From positions 1 to 64,000 of the forward strand of contig NZ_BAYX01000014.1 of assembly GCF_000696095.1 (NCBI RefSeq): a DNA stretch of 64,000 nt, read 5' to 3'. The stretch is from Rhizobium rhizogenes NBRC 13257 (lineage in GTDB: Bacteria > Pseudomonadota > Alphaproteobacteria > Rhizobiales > Rhizobiaceae). Positions 6,243-13,993 of this stretch are shown piece by piece (the first letter of the stretch is position 1; each line of letters begins with the position of its first letter). The notes under the pieces are model-generated. The model ran no database searches. It saw only the letters and a list, made by a program, of their open reading frames with translations, and was not told where the DNA came from. The position numbers and the translations under genes were made by a program.

Positions 6243-7565
6243 CTATTCGTCTTGTGATTGATTTTTTGGCGGGGAAATCTCCCCTATTGATGTCAACTCA
6301 TAGACCATGGATCGCCCGTCCTCTTTCAGGACTCCACGTTCAGTAAGCTTGCTTTTGGCTCGCATCAGATCGCGCCCGGCATTCTTCGGCGGGACCATTG
6401 TCTTGAACTCGGCTTCGGCCATGTTCATACTTGCGCGGTAAATCCACAGATCGTCATCGTTCTTTTCCGGTTGCCGTCCGCTGCTGTATACGACGCGAGA
6501 AATCGCCAGCCTTAGAGACTTCTCCACTGTCGAGAACGGGTCGACTTTCTTTGGCTGGCCGCTATAGACGACAACAGGGGCAAACCGGGTATCGCCCGAT
6601 GCTTTCAGGCCGACCGCCACGGAACGCATGCTGTAATCTGTAAGGTAGCCGGTCTCTTCGTCGCGATGCTTTTCTAGAAACATATAACGACGCCCGCGCT
6701 CACCCTCGACGTTTTCGGCCTTCAGACCGATAATGAAATCAGCGTGGTCATAGCTGACGCCAGAGCCGCGCACGATTGATCCTTCCTCACCCTTTGCCGA
6801 GTGATGCAAAACAGCGATGGTAATACCAAGCGAGCTTGAGATTTCCATCAGCAACGGCCATGCTTTGTTCCATTGCTCTTGATCCGAATCGTTGGTGACG
6901 AGGCCGGAAGCCGTGGCAGTGTCGATGACGAGGACGGTAAGTTCACACCCATGCTCTTCGCGGCAGCGCTCTTGATGGTGACGGACAGCGCCAAACATGA
7001 CGGCATAGCCACTCTTAGCATCCAGTCGAGATGGATTGCTGAGAACTGGGTAAAACGGCACATGGTGCATGACCGATCCAACCTCTTTCGCAATCGCCTT
7101 CCACCTATACTTAATAGAGTTGACGCTTTCGTAGCCGTACCAGAGGACACCTTGCTTGCCGGTAACGCGACGGCCGTTCCAGACGTCGCCACGGACAAGG
7201 TGCGCCACGATGTCTAGCATTATGGCGGTCTTGCCTGTGCCACTCATGCCAGCAAGCAAACCGACGCCCGGCAGGGGAATTACGCCCTCGATAATCTCCG
7301 GTGCATTCGGGATGTCGGCAGTAACGTCGAACTCATCCGCCAATTCCCCAAGGCTATACTTGTCGGCAATTTCCAGAAGCGACATATCAGCGACTTCGCC
7401 GCGTGGCGCGCTTTTTAGTCGTTGTTCGGCCAGTTGCCTTGTAAGCTCGGCTTCCCGGCGCTTAGACGCCTCAAGTAGAGCAGCTAACTTTCCTGCTTCG
7501 ATGTTTGTGTTTGCGGGCTCGGCAAGATGATCCCCAACCCGAATGGCTTTCCTGAGAGGGGCCAT
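6243..7565 (-). CDS. RecA-fold replication ATPase/helicase (RepA-like, AAA_25)
   Basis: A 440-residue protein. Residues 1-55 are a charged, probably coiled-coil region; residues about 90-330 form a RecA-type ATPase with Walker A GMSGTGKT (106-113), an LWYGYES strand near 141-147, and Walker B TVLVIDTATA (210-219), followed by LGITIAVLHHSAKG with the sensor histidines. This is the pattern of hexameric RepA/DnaB-like helicases on plasmids and satellites. The C-terminal 100 residues resemble a winged helix (LMRAKSKLTERGVLKEDGRS). It starts just after the 69-residue protein and probably drives replication of the excised element from the adjacent hexamer array. No primase domain is seen. Confidence 0.82.
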   Translation of the reverse strand: MAPLRKAIRVGDHLAEPANTNIEAGKLAALLEASKRREAELTRQLAEQRLKSAPRGEVADMSLLEIADKYSLGELADEFDVTADIPNAPEIIEGVIPLPGVGLLAGMSGTGKTAIMLDIVAHLVRGDVWNGRRVTGKQGVLWYGYESVNSIKYRWKAIAKEVGSVMHHVPFYPVLSNPSRLDAKSGYAVMFGAVRHHQERCREEHGCELTVLVIDTATASGLVTNDSDQEQWNKAWPLLMEISSSLGITIAVLHHSAKGEEGSIVRGSGVSYDHADFIIGLKAENVEGERGRRYMFLEKHRDEETGYLTDYSMRSVAVGLKASGDTRFAPVVVYSGQPKKVDPFSTVEKSLRLAISRVVYSSGRQPEKNDDDLWIYRASMNMAEAEFKTMVPPKNAGRDLMRAKSKLTERGVLKEDGRSMVYELTSIGEISPPKNQSQDE

Positions 7566-7566
7566 T

Positions 7567-7776
7567 TCAGTCGTTGACCATAAGAACGCTCACCCGGCCG
7601 CGCTCAAGCTTAGCCTCGTTTACGGGTGGTATGCCGTGCTTCGCCATGGTGCGGGTAAACCAACCGTCATTGGTGCGGTGGGGGCGAAAATAGATATCGA
7701 CACCGGCTTCCCGGTAGCCCGCAATCGCACGCTCTGTCTCGATGATGGATTTTTGGATTCGATCAAACTGGCTCAT
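7567..7776 (-). CDS. Small uncharacterised protein between AlpA-like gene and ATPase
   Basis: A 69-residue charged protein (FDRIQKSIIETERAIAGYRE, then a GWFTRTMAKHG segment). The start overlaps the stop of the upstream AlpA-like gene as ATGA, and the stop lies one base before the ATPase start, so it is translated as part of the replication operon. I do not recognise the family. The predicted fold is a helix followed by a short mixed region. Confidence 0.65.
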   Translation of the reverse strand: MSQFDRIQKSIIETERAIAGYREAGVDIYFRPHRTNDGWFTRTMAKHGIPPVNEAKLERGRVSVLMVND

Positions 7777-8003
7777 GCTGCACCTCCGACAATGATCATC
7801 GGGTACTTTGGTGCACCCCCAATGCGTTCATTAATCCAAGCAGTTACTTCGCTTCGGACATAAGCTATTCTGCGTTCGCCGATCTGCCGGGCGGTTGGAA
7901 ATTTACCCTCACGCTCCATTGCTCTCAGCAACGGCTTAGACATGGTAGTAAGAGCCGCCGCTTCATTGGGGCTCATCAATAGGCTTACAAATTCAGTCTT
8001 CAA
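7773..8003 (-). CDS. AlpA-like helix-turn-helix regulator/excisionase
   Basis: A 76-residue protein starting at TTG (8003), supported by a GGAG site 7 bases upstream. It has the winged-helix pattern of AlpA/MerR-like excisionases: LLMSPNEAAALTTMSKPLL (helix-turn-helix, residues 8-26), EREGKFPTARQIGERRIAY (wing) and SEVTAWINERI (final helix). AlpA proteins are the usual switch regulators of phage satellites and control excision and operon expression. It heads the operon with the small protein and the ATPase and lies 93 bases downstream of the integrase stop. Confidence 0.82.
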   Translation of the reverse strand: MKTEFVSLLMSPNEAAALTTMSKPLLRAMEREGKFPTARQIGERRIAYVRSEVTAWINERIGGAPKYPMIIVGGAA

Positions 8004-8081
8004 GGTAACTCTCCTTTTCGTTTTCTCGCCTTCAAGACATACGTAGAATCTGAGCCCGGTCGCTCAACTTGCCTGAAAAGA

Positions 8082-8094
8082 GAAATACGAAAAA
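8082..8094 (+). repeat. 13-bp direct repeat flanking the integrase gene, left copy
   Basis: GAAATACGAAAAA here, just beyond the integrase stop, is repeated exactly at 9302-9314, just before its start. Such repeats may be arm-type integrase binding sites or relics of an attachment core. Confidence 0.5.
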
Positions 8095-8096
8095 AA

Positions 8097-9269
8097 TCAT
8101 ACTGCCGGCGAGCTACCGCAATAAGTGGCCCATTCATCCATGAGCGCTCGTCTCTTCTTCAGGGCATCAGAGCGGCGGTATGCGGCTTCCGTCTTATCGG
8201 AAAGACCATGAGCAAGAGCATGTTCCATGACTTCGCGCGGATGATGGGTCTCATCTCCAGCCCAATCTCTGAAGCTAGACCGAAAGCCGTGAATCGTCTC
8301 ATTGCCACCGGATGCCAGCCGTATAGCCTTGACCATTGCCGTATCGCTTATCGGTCGGCCCTCGGACTCGCCCTCGAATACTAGGTCACCCGTGGCGACT
8401 TGTTGCCGCTCTTTCAGGAGTTCCACCGCGCGATCACTCAGAGGAACACGATGCTCGACGCCCGCTTTCATCCGTTCCTTCGGAATGACCCAAAGCGCGC
8501 CCGCAAGGTCGAATTCGGGCCAGACAGCGCCGCGAACCTCACCTGATCGGCAAGCCGTCAAACAAGTGAGTTCAGAAGCCCTAGCGGAAACGCCCGTGGC
8601 GGCCCGCAGTTTAGCCATGACGGCAGGTATCTTCTCGTAAGCGACGGCCTCATGATTGCCGCGCGACAGCTTGCTTTGAGCCGGTAGAAGTTCTTTTAAT
8701 CCACCCTTCCACCGGGCTGGGTTGTCGCCAGTGAAGATTTTGCGCGCCATGGCATTTTCGAAGACAGATTCAATGCGCATTCTGGTCCGGTTTGCTGTTT
8801 CCGGCTTTTCTGTCCAGATGGGCTTGAGCGCCTCAAATACGTCGTCAATGGTGATGTCGGCTATGAATTTCATGTGCAGCGGCTTGGCGTAGGTGCGCAA
8901 GGTCATTGCCCATTGCGCCTTGTGTTTCTCATTCTTGGCGCTAGCGGTCTTAACCGTGATCACTTCTTCCATGATCTTTTCGAACGTCGGTCGCTCATCC
9001 TTGATGCCGTCTATTGGCTGACCCCGCGCAAGCTGATCTCGAATTTCTTGCGCCTTCTCACGAGCTAGCTCCAACGATACGGGCTGTGTAGAAAAGCCGG
9101 GATATGGGCCTAGCGCGATCTCTGTTCGCTTGCCTGACCGCTTGTAAATGAAGTGCCAAGACTTCGAACCACCAACCCGAATCCGAAGGAAAAGCCCCGC
9201 TCCATCGCTGTAGATTCCGGGCTTGATTAGCCTCTCTATGCGGGTCTTTGTCAGCTTTTTCTCTGCCAT
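8097..9269 (-). CDS. Tyrosine site-specific integrase, P4/DUF4102 type
   Basis: A 390-residue integrase. The N-terminal arm-binding domain (residues 1 to about 90; GAGLFLRIRVGGSKSW, GKRTEIALGPYPGFS) is the DUF4102 type; a SAM-like core-binding domain follows. In the catalytic domain the first Arg lies in LTACRSGEVRGAVW (about 240), the H-x-x-R box is HGFRSSFRDW (His327, Arg330), a later His lies in EHALAH, and the nucleophile is Tyr364 in EAAYRRS. All expected residues are present, so the enzyme should be active. It catalyses integration and excision of the element; the AlpA-like protein probably helps excision. The attachment site was not found. Confidence 0.95.
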   Translation of the reverse strand: MAEKKLTKTRIERLIKPGIYSDGAGLFLRIRVGGSKSWHFIYKRSGKRTEIALGPYPGFSTQPVSLELAREKAQEIRDQLARGQPIDGIKDERPTFEKIMEEVITVKTASAKNEKHKAQWAMTLRTYAKPLHMKFIADITIDDVFEALKPIWTEKPETANRTRMRIESVFENAMARKIFTGDNPARWKGGLKELLPAQSKLSRGNHEAVAYEKIPAVMAKLRAATGVSARASELTCLTACRSGEVRGAVWPEFDLAGALWVIPKERMKAGVEHRVPLSDRAVELLKERQQVATGDLVFEGESEGRPISDTAMVKAIRLASGGNETIHGFRSSFRDWAGDETHHPREVMEHALAHGLSDKTEAAYRRSDALKKRRALMDEWATYCGSSPAV

Positions 9270-9301
9270 GTCCGATTCCCTATGTCATAACTCTAGTAAG
9301 G

Positions 9302-9314
9302 GAAATACGAAAAA
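9302..9314 (+). repeat. 13-bp direct repeat flanking the integrase gene, right copy
   Basis: An exact copy of the repeat at 8082-8094. Here AAATACG is repeated once more at 9312-9318, giving a tandem pair spaced 9 bases apart between the integrase start and the presumed right end of the element, as expected for integrase arm sites. Confidence 0.5.
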
Positions 9315-9455
9315 TACGGAGAAAATTCAATGGTGTTAGCCCATACTATCCTTATCTTGCGGGAACACGCGGACACCTCTTCCGCCATTTCTACCCTTAT
9401 CCATAACAGCCGGTACTCAATTCCATATTTCGGCCCCGGCATAACAGCCTCGCGT

Positions 9456-9614
9456 TCACCTGCGAGATGCCACTTGATTGTCACCGTCGATCCTGTAGAC
9501 ACCACCGAAGAACGCGACTGCCGTCAACTTTAGGGCGGGGTCGGGCGGCAGATTGACGTCACGCTGCTGCCACGAGATTACGTGGCCGTTCTTTTTCTTG
9601 AAGACACGAGACAT
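9456..9614 (-). CDS. Possible small uncharacterised ORF near the element's right end
   Basis: The 52-codon frame starts MSRVFKKKNGHVISWQQRD and contains VAFFGGVYRIDGD. Composition looks protein-like (basic start, then beta-type alternation), but only a weak GGGCG ribosome site precedes the ATG and I recognise no family. It may be a phage or host fragment. The rest of 9320-9729 shows no gene. Confidence 0.25.
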   Translation of the reverse strand: MSRVFKKKNGHVISWQQRDVNLPPDPALKLTAVAFFGGVYRIDGDNQVASRR

Positions 9615-9729
9615 GATACGCCCATGGCTGCACACCCTCGGCCATTTCTCACCATGTCACGCCAGCTGTCACGCGACATTCCTCACTCGCTCCTGTAGTT
9701 AGCCTCCAACGTTCGGGTTTGAGGTGCGG

Positions 9730-9816
9730 ATGATGTCGACTTCGATTTTGACTGCTTTGACGGTATGTGCAGGCGCAATCACGGTGGCATTTATGGTAGC
9801 GCAGTTGCTTCACTGA
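9730..9816 (+). CDS. Tiny single-span membrane protein (28 aa)
   Basis: ATGATGTCG opens a 28-codon frame, with GAGG 5 bases upstream. The peptide is almost wholly one hydrophobic segment (ILTALTVCAGAITVAFMVA) ending in LLH. Very short membrane proteins of this kind recur in rhizobial chromosomes (compare 36984-37118). No function can be given. Confidence 0.35.
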   Translation: MMSTSILTALTVCAGAITVAFMVAQLLH

Positions 9817-9931
9817 CCTTGGCGTCCAGTGGCCTGGCTTTTTCTAATTTTTATTTAGAATTACCAATATCATAGGTAATTGCCACCACGGATGAATAGG
9901 CTTGACGATGTCCATCGCCCGGAACCGAGAG

Positions 9932-9958
9932 GGCTGCGGCGGTGTTTACGCCGCAGCC
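9932..9958. terminator. Strong GC hairpin downstream of the psiF-like gene
   Basis: GGCTGCGGCG, a 7-base loop and CGCCGCAGCC form a perfect 10-bp stem 17 bases past the stop of the leftward gene at 9975. No T-tract follows on either strand, so it may be a weak or Rho-assisted terminator or an mRNA-stabilising end. Confidence 0.45.
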
Positions 9959-9974
9959 TCAATGTCAGGCCGGC

Positions 9975-10265
9975 TTATACCTTGCCGCCGTTTTTCTTGC
10001 ACTGGCTGCGGAACTTGGAGCGTTCCTTTCCATGCAGGCCCTTTGCATCAGCCTGTGCGGAGCAAGCCTTCGAAACCTCTGTCTGTGCAGGCTTGGCGGC
10101 CTTCTGCTTCGTCGCGGTTGCGGTCGTTTTCGCGGTTGCCGCCGGCGCTGTCGTGGTCGTGGCCGGCGTGGTCGTTGTCGTCGATGGGGTCGCTGTTTGC
10201 GCCATCGCGTTTGCGCTGATCAAAGCAACAATGGCCGCTGCCGTGAATGTCTTAACAAATCGCAT
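9975..10265 (-). CDS. PsiF-like secreted protein
   Basis: A 96-residue protein with a signal peptide (residues 1-22, ending NAMA-QT), a long Thr/Ala/Pro-rich linker (about 23-55) and a C-terminal KACSAQADAKGLHGKERSKF then RSQCKK motif. The C-x(3)-A-x(2)-K-x-L-x-G-x(2)-R-x(2)-F-x(2)-C pattern is the PsiF repeat, named from a phosphate-starvation-inducible enterobacterial protein. It is probably periplasmic; function unknown. Only one repeat is present where PsiF often has two. Confidence 0.75.
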   Translation of the reverse strand: MRFVKTFTAAAIVALISANAMAQTATPSTTTTTPATTTTAPAATAKTTATATKQKAAKPAQTEVSKACSAQADAKGLHGKERSKFRSQCKKNGGKV

Positions 10266-10720
10266 GATGTTTTCCTCCGTTAACTGACTTGGTTGGGGGT
10301 TCGTAGAGTCAGGTTAACGGTGGAAACTTGGATCATTGTTTGAGCAAAAGCAATCAACTAACCCTTGTAGCGTCCGCCATCGCGACTCGGTGGGATCTGG
10401 CAACGTTCGTTAGCCGCGCGTTTCACACCGGGCCGTGCGGGGGTATCGTTTAGACGTATCGGCCCTGATTTTATCCTCATACTCGACCTGCGCGAAGGCG
10501 GCCAAGTGTCGGGCAGTAGCCTTCCACTAGCTTTTATTTTCATAATTCATTAACCATAACATTCGGAATTATCCGTATCCGCTCAATTCGGAACGCAAAT
10601 TCGACAACATGCAATCATGATTAAAGTACCGTTAGGTGATTGGGGCGTAGCAGATATTGGTATGAGGGATATGCCATTGCATGCCTCGGTCCTGGTAATT
10701 TGTTAAGCGGCGTGGGACAG
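10266..10720. other. 455-bp intergenic region between psiF-like gene and rlpA
   Basis: No gene is supported. It must hold the leftward psiF-like promoter and the rightward rlpA promoter. An AT-rich stretch at about 10540-10575 contains TTAACCAT (10550s), which equals a CtrA half-site of alphaproteobacteria, but the spaced second half is not evident. A minus-strand frame at 10358-10543 lacks protein character. Confidence 0.4.
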
Positions 10721-11887
10721 ATGAAATTCGATAATCGTGCGGTGACATACGCGACAGGTATGCGTTGGTTTGCTCTCTCATTGATGTGCGCCACCGTCAC
10801 CGCTTGCGGAACCTCGCAGCAGGTTGCGACGAAGCGTCAGCACGGCAAGGAATATTTTTCCGAGAAGGAATATGGCGTCAAAGCAAGCCCGCGGGTTGTC
10901 GCCAACGGACCTGTTCCCAAGGGCGGCGGCCGTTTCCTCGTCGGCAATCCCTATCAGGTCAAGGGCAAGTGGTATTATCCCAAGGAGGATTATGCCTATA
11001 ACAAGACCGGGATCGCCTCCTGGTATGGCTCTGCTTTTCACGGCCGCCTGACCGCCAATGGCGAAGTCTACGACCAGCAGGCGCTGACCGCAGCACACCC
11101 GACTTTTCCGCTGCCGAGCTATGCGCGCGTGACCAATGTCGAAACCGGCTCCTCCATCATCGTGCGCGTCAACGATCGCGGGCCTTATCATCCCGGCCGT
11201 ATCATCGACCTTTCCAACAAGACGGCACAGTTGCTCGATCTGCAGCACAGCGGCACCGGTGATGTGCGCGTGCAATATGTCGGCCGCGCCCGTATGGACG
11301 GCCACGACGAGCCCTATCTGATGGCCTCCTACATTCCCAAGGGGTCGCGCATTCCAAGCATCAATCCCGGCGGCCAGATCGCAACGGGCGTGATGGTTGC
11401 TTCGAACGGCGCGATGACCGCCGATCAATTGCCCCAGTCGGATAGCTATGCCCGCAAGAGCCGTGAGCAGCGCAGCTTCGACACCACACCGGCACTGGCT
11501 CCGATACCGCGATCCTCACCGAATTCTGCTGTCGCCTTTGCCGGCTCCACGCCGACGAATTCCAATGCCGGCAAGCACAACAATCCGCCGCCGATGACCT
11601 GGAACGGCGGCGCCGCGCCGTCCGTTGATCCTGTCGAGCCGACGCTTGTTGTCCTGCCCATGATCGGACCCATCCCTTACGAGCGTCCGGATTTCTCACC
11701 GGGCATGGCCAGCCTCGCCACGCCGTCGCTCGCCTCCACGGTTGCGGCCTACCAGGATGCGCCGGTCAAGACGGTTTATGTCAACCTCGCTTTCGATGCG
11801 GTCATGGTCCGCAATGACGGGTTGACGCAGGAATCGATTCTCTCCGCCTATCACCGCCAGCATCAAGGTCAGACGCAAGTCGATTGA
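10721..11887 (+). CDS. rlpA: RlpA-family septal-ring lipoprotein (lytic transglycosylase-like)
   Basis: The chosen ATG (10721) gives 388 residues with a lipoprotein signal: a hydrophobic stretch and the lipobox VTAC (Cys29). A start at 10640 would put 27 extra polar residues ahead of it. The double-psi beta-barrel domain follows at about 95-190 (GIASWYGSAFHGRLTANGE, VRVNDRGPYHPGRIIDLS), with the conserved Asp of the NDRGP motif. The remaining 200 residues are Pro/Ser-rich and probably disordered; a typical C-terminal SPOR domain is not recognised. RlpA cleaves naked glycan strands or localises to the septum in other bacteria. It precedes the carboxypeptidase homologue, so both act on peptidoglycan. 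Confidence 0.88.
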   Translation: MKFDNRAVTYATGMRWFALSLMCATVTACGTSQQVATKRQHGKEYFSEKEYGVKASPRVVANGPVPKGGGRFLVGNPYQVKGKWYYPKEDYAYNKTGIASWYGSAFHGRLTANGEVYDQQALTAAHPTFPLPSYARVTNVETGSSIIVRVNDRGPYHPGRIIDLSNKTAQLLDLQHSGTGDVRVQYVGRARMDGHDEPYLMASYIPKGSRIPSINPGGQIATGVMVASNGAMTADQLPQSDSYARKSREQRSFDTTPALAPIPRSSPNSAVAFAGSTPTNSNAGKHNNPPPMTWNGGAAPSVDPVEPTLVVLPMIGPIPYERPDFSPGMASLATPSLASTVAAYQDAPVKTVYVNLAFDAVMVRNDGLTQESILSAYHRQHQGQTQVD

Positions 11888-11955
11888 TCGGCGTGATTGC
11901 CTGAATCTTCACCCCTGGCTAATATGTTCGGGGGTGGTCGCATTGGGGAGCCGGC

Positions 11956-13167
11956 ATGCTAAGACGCTTTACTGTCGCGTTTTTCTTCCTTGTCGGAATT
12001 GGATGCCTGCCGGCGGTCGCGCAACAGGCACCGCCTCCCGCTTTCGATACCAAGGCTACTCAAGCCTTCATGGTGGAAGCCTCGACCGGCACGATTCTGC
12101 TTGCCAAGAACGCGGATCAACAGATTTCTCCGGCATCGCTTGCCAAGCTGATGACGCTAGATGTCATCTTTGACGCAATCAAGCGCGGCGAGATCTCGCT
12201 CGACACCGAATATCCCGTCTCGGAAAATGCCTGGCGAACAGGCGGAGCGCCGTCACGCACCTCGACCATGTTCGCCGTGCTGAAATCACGCGTACGCGTC
12301 GGGGACCTGATCCAGGGCATCGCAGTGCAGCAGGCCAATGATAGCTGCATCGTCCTTGCCGAAGGGATTTCGATCAGCGAAAAGGAATTTGCCCGACGCA
12401 TGACGGCGCGTGCGCGGGAAATCGGCATGCCGCGGGCGGTGTTCACCAATTCCACCGGCCTGCCGGATGCGAACGATCAGAACGGTGGCGGCAAAGTCTC
12501 GGTGCGGGAACTTGTGACGCTGGCGCAGGACCTTCAGCAGAATTATCCCGATTTCTACAAGTATCTCGCCCAGCCGGATTTCACCTGGAACAAGATCTTC
12601 CAGCGCAATCGCAATCCTCTGCTGCCGCTGAACATCGGCGTCGATGGCCTAGGCCTCGGCTTTGCGGACGGTGAGGGCTACTCGATCGTCGCCTCCATCG
12701 AGCGCGATGGCAGACGGCTATTTCTGGCGCTGGGCGGCTTGAAAACGGACAAGGAACGCACCGAAGAAAGCCGCCGCGTGCTGGAATGGGGCCTCAGCAA
12801 CTTCAAAAGCCAGCGCATCTTCGCCGACGGCGAAGTGATCGGCAATGCCAGCGTCTACGGCGGGGCACAATCCACAGTCGGGCTGCTCGCCAAGATGCCA
12901 GTCGATGTCTATGTGGCAAACGACAATCCCGATCGCCTCTCGGCCCGCATCGTCTATCGTTGGCCCCTGACGGCACCTGTTGCGGCTGGCTACGAAGCCG
13001 GAACGCTCCGCGTCTTTTCCGGCGCGCGGCTGTTGCGCGAACTGCCGCTTTATACGAAGGATCCGGTCGCGCAGGGAACGCTCAGCCGTCGCGCCTTCGA
13101 TGCCTTCGTGGAGTTGACGGAGACGCTGCTATTTTCATGGCTCTGGGATACGCCAGCCCCGACCTGA
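11956..13167 (+). CDS. D-alanyl-D-alanine carboxypeptidase family protein with altered active site
   Basis: A 403-residue member of the S11 low-molecular-weight PBP family with a signal peptide (1-22), the transpeptidase-like domain and the C-terminal beta domain (about 285-375) plus a hydrophobic tail suited to membrane attachment (TETLLFSWLW). The nucleophile motif SLAK is intact (Ser61-Lys64). The SxN motif is QAN (126-128) and the position of KTG is GLG (233-235, in GVDGLGLGFADGEG). Loss of the Ser and of the KTG Lys would be expected to remove or change carboxypeptidase activity. GGGGAG precedes the ATG. The neighbour rlpA and downstream tmk-holB are a common rhizobial order. Confidence 0.88.
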   Translation: MLRRFTVAFFFLVGIGCLPAVAQQAPPPAFDTKATQAFMVEASTGTILLAKNADQQISPASLAKLMTLDVIFDAIKRGEISLDTEYPVSENAWRTGGAPSRTSTMFAVLKSRVRVGDLIQGIAVQQANDSCIVLAEGISISEKEFARRMTARAREIGMPRAVFTNSTGLPDANDQNGGGKVSVRELVTLAQDLQQNYPDFYKYLAQPDFTWNKIFQRNRNPLLPLNIGVDGLGLGFADGEGYSIVASIERDGRRLFLALGGLKTDKERTEESRRVLEWGLSNFKSQRIFADGEVIGNASVYGGAQSTVGLLAKMPVDVYVANDNPDRLSARIVYRWPLTAPVAAGYEAGTLRVFSGARLLRELPLYTKDPVAQGTLSRRAFDAFVELTETLLFSWLWDTPAPT

Positions 13168-13309
13168 TCGCTTCGCGCCTCGCGAAATCCTTGTTCACAG
13201 CCTATATAGAATGTCCGAGCTGGTGGTTTCACCCGCCTGCGTCTTGGGTTAAACAGAACACACGTCACGCGGCGGTAAAAGAGCGTAAAACAAGTGCAGG
13301 ACATGATCA

Positions 13310-13993
13310 TTGGCTGATGCAACCGGACTGTTCGTGAGCTTCGAGGGTGGGGAAGGGGCCGGCAAATCGACCCAGATTCGCCGTCTGGCGGCGTGGTTGC
13401 GCGAGCTGGGGCATGATGTGCTGGTGACGCGCGAGCCGGGCGGTTCGCCGGGAGCCGAAGCGGTGCGGCATGTGCTGCTTTCGGGCGCGGCGGAAATGTT
13501 CGGCACACGCATGGAAGCCATCCTGTTTGCGGCAGCCCGCAACGATCATGTCGAGGAGATCATCCGCCCGGCGCTTGCGCACGGCACGATCGTACTCTGC
13601 GATCGCTTCATGGATTCCTCCCGCGTCTATCAGGGTATCACGGGTAATCTGGAACCGGATTTCATCGAAGCCCTGCAACGGGTGGCCGTCAACGGTGTCG
13701 TGCCGGACTGCACGCTGATCCTCGATATCCCCGCCGAACTGGGTCTGGAGCGCGCCCGCAAGCGCGCCTCGGCCGATGCCGCGCCGGATCGCTTCGAAAA
13801 GGAAGAATTGCAGACCCATGAGAAGCGCCGCGAGGCCTTTCTCGATATTGCCGCGCGCGACCCGGACCGCTGCCACGTCGTCGACGCGCAACGCGGGGAG
13901 GATGTCATTGCCGATGAGATCGCCGCTATTATCGAAAAGCGATTGAGCCTGGCGGATGACGTGCGAGCCACCAGACCGGAAGTTGCACAATGA
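13310..13993 (+). CDS. tmk: Thymidylate kinase
   Basis: A 227-residue enzyme starting at TTG with a GGA site 8 bases upstream. It phosphorylates dTMP to dTDP. The P-loop is FEGGEGAGKST (residues 8-18), the DR(F/Y) motif is DRFMDSS near 98, and the lid has the Arg/Gly-rich ARKRASADAAPDRFE. An internal GTG at 13334 would delete the first strand's lead-in only. It overlaps holB by four bases (ATGA), so the two are coupled. Confidence 0.95.
   Translation: MADATGLFVSFEGGEGAGKSTQIRRLAAWLRELGHDVLVTREPGGSPGAEAVRHVLLSGAAEMFGTRMEAILFAAARNDHVEEIIRPALAHGTIVLCDRFMDSSRVYQGITGNLEPDFIEALQRVAVNGVVPDCTLILDIPAELGLERARKRASADAAPDRFEKEELQTHEKRREAFLDIAARDPDRCHVVDAQRGEDVIADEIAAIIEKRLSLADDVRATRPEVAQ

Larger units (their letters stand above)
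667..9320. mobile_element. Integrated phage satellite (capsid-forming PICI-like) or mini-prophage; left end outside the window
   Basis: The interval contains, in order of minus-strand transcription, an integrase, an AlpA-like protein, a replication ATPase, a major capsid protein, a head-tail connector, a prohead protease, a portal and a head-closure protein. There are no tail, holin/lysin, repressor or terminase genes in view. Known capsid-forming phage-inducible chromosomal islands carry just such a set and borrow tails from a helper phage. The right border lies near or just beyond the integrase start; no attachment-site pair can be recognised because the left end is outside the window, and the SIR2-like gene may also belong to the element. 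A decayed prophage that lost its tail module is the alternative. Confidence 0.7.

Noticed and set aside
10358..10543. A 61-codon minus-strand frame upstream of rlpA
   Set aside because: Basic, Pro-rich product, no ribosome site; probably chance.
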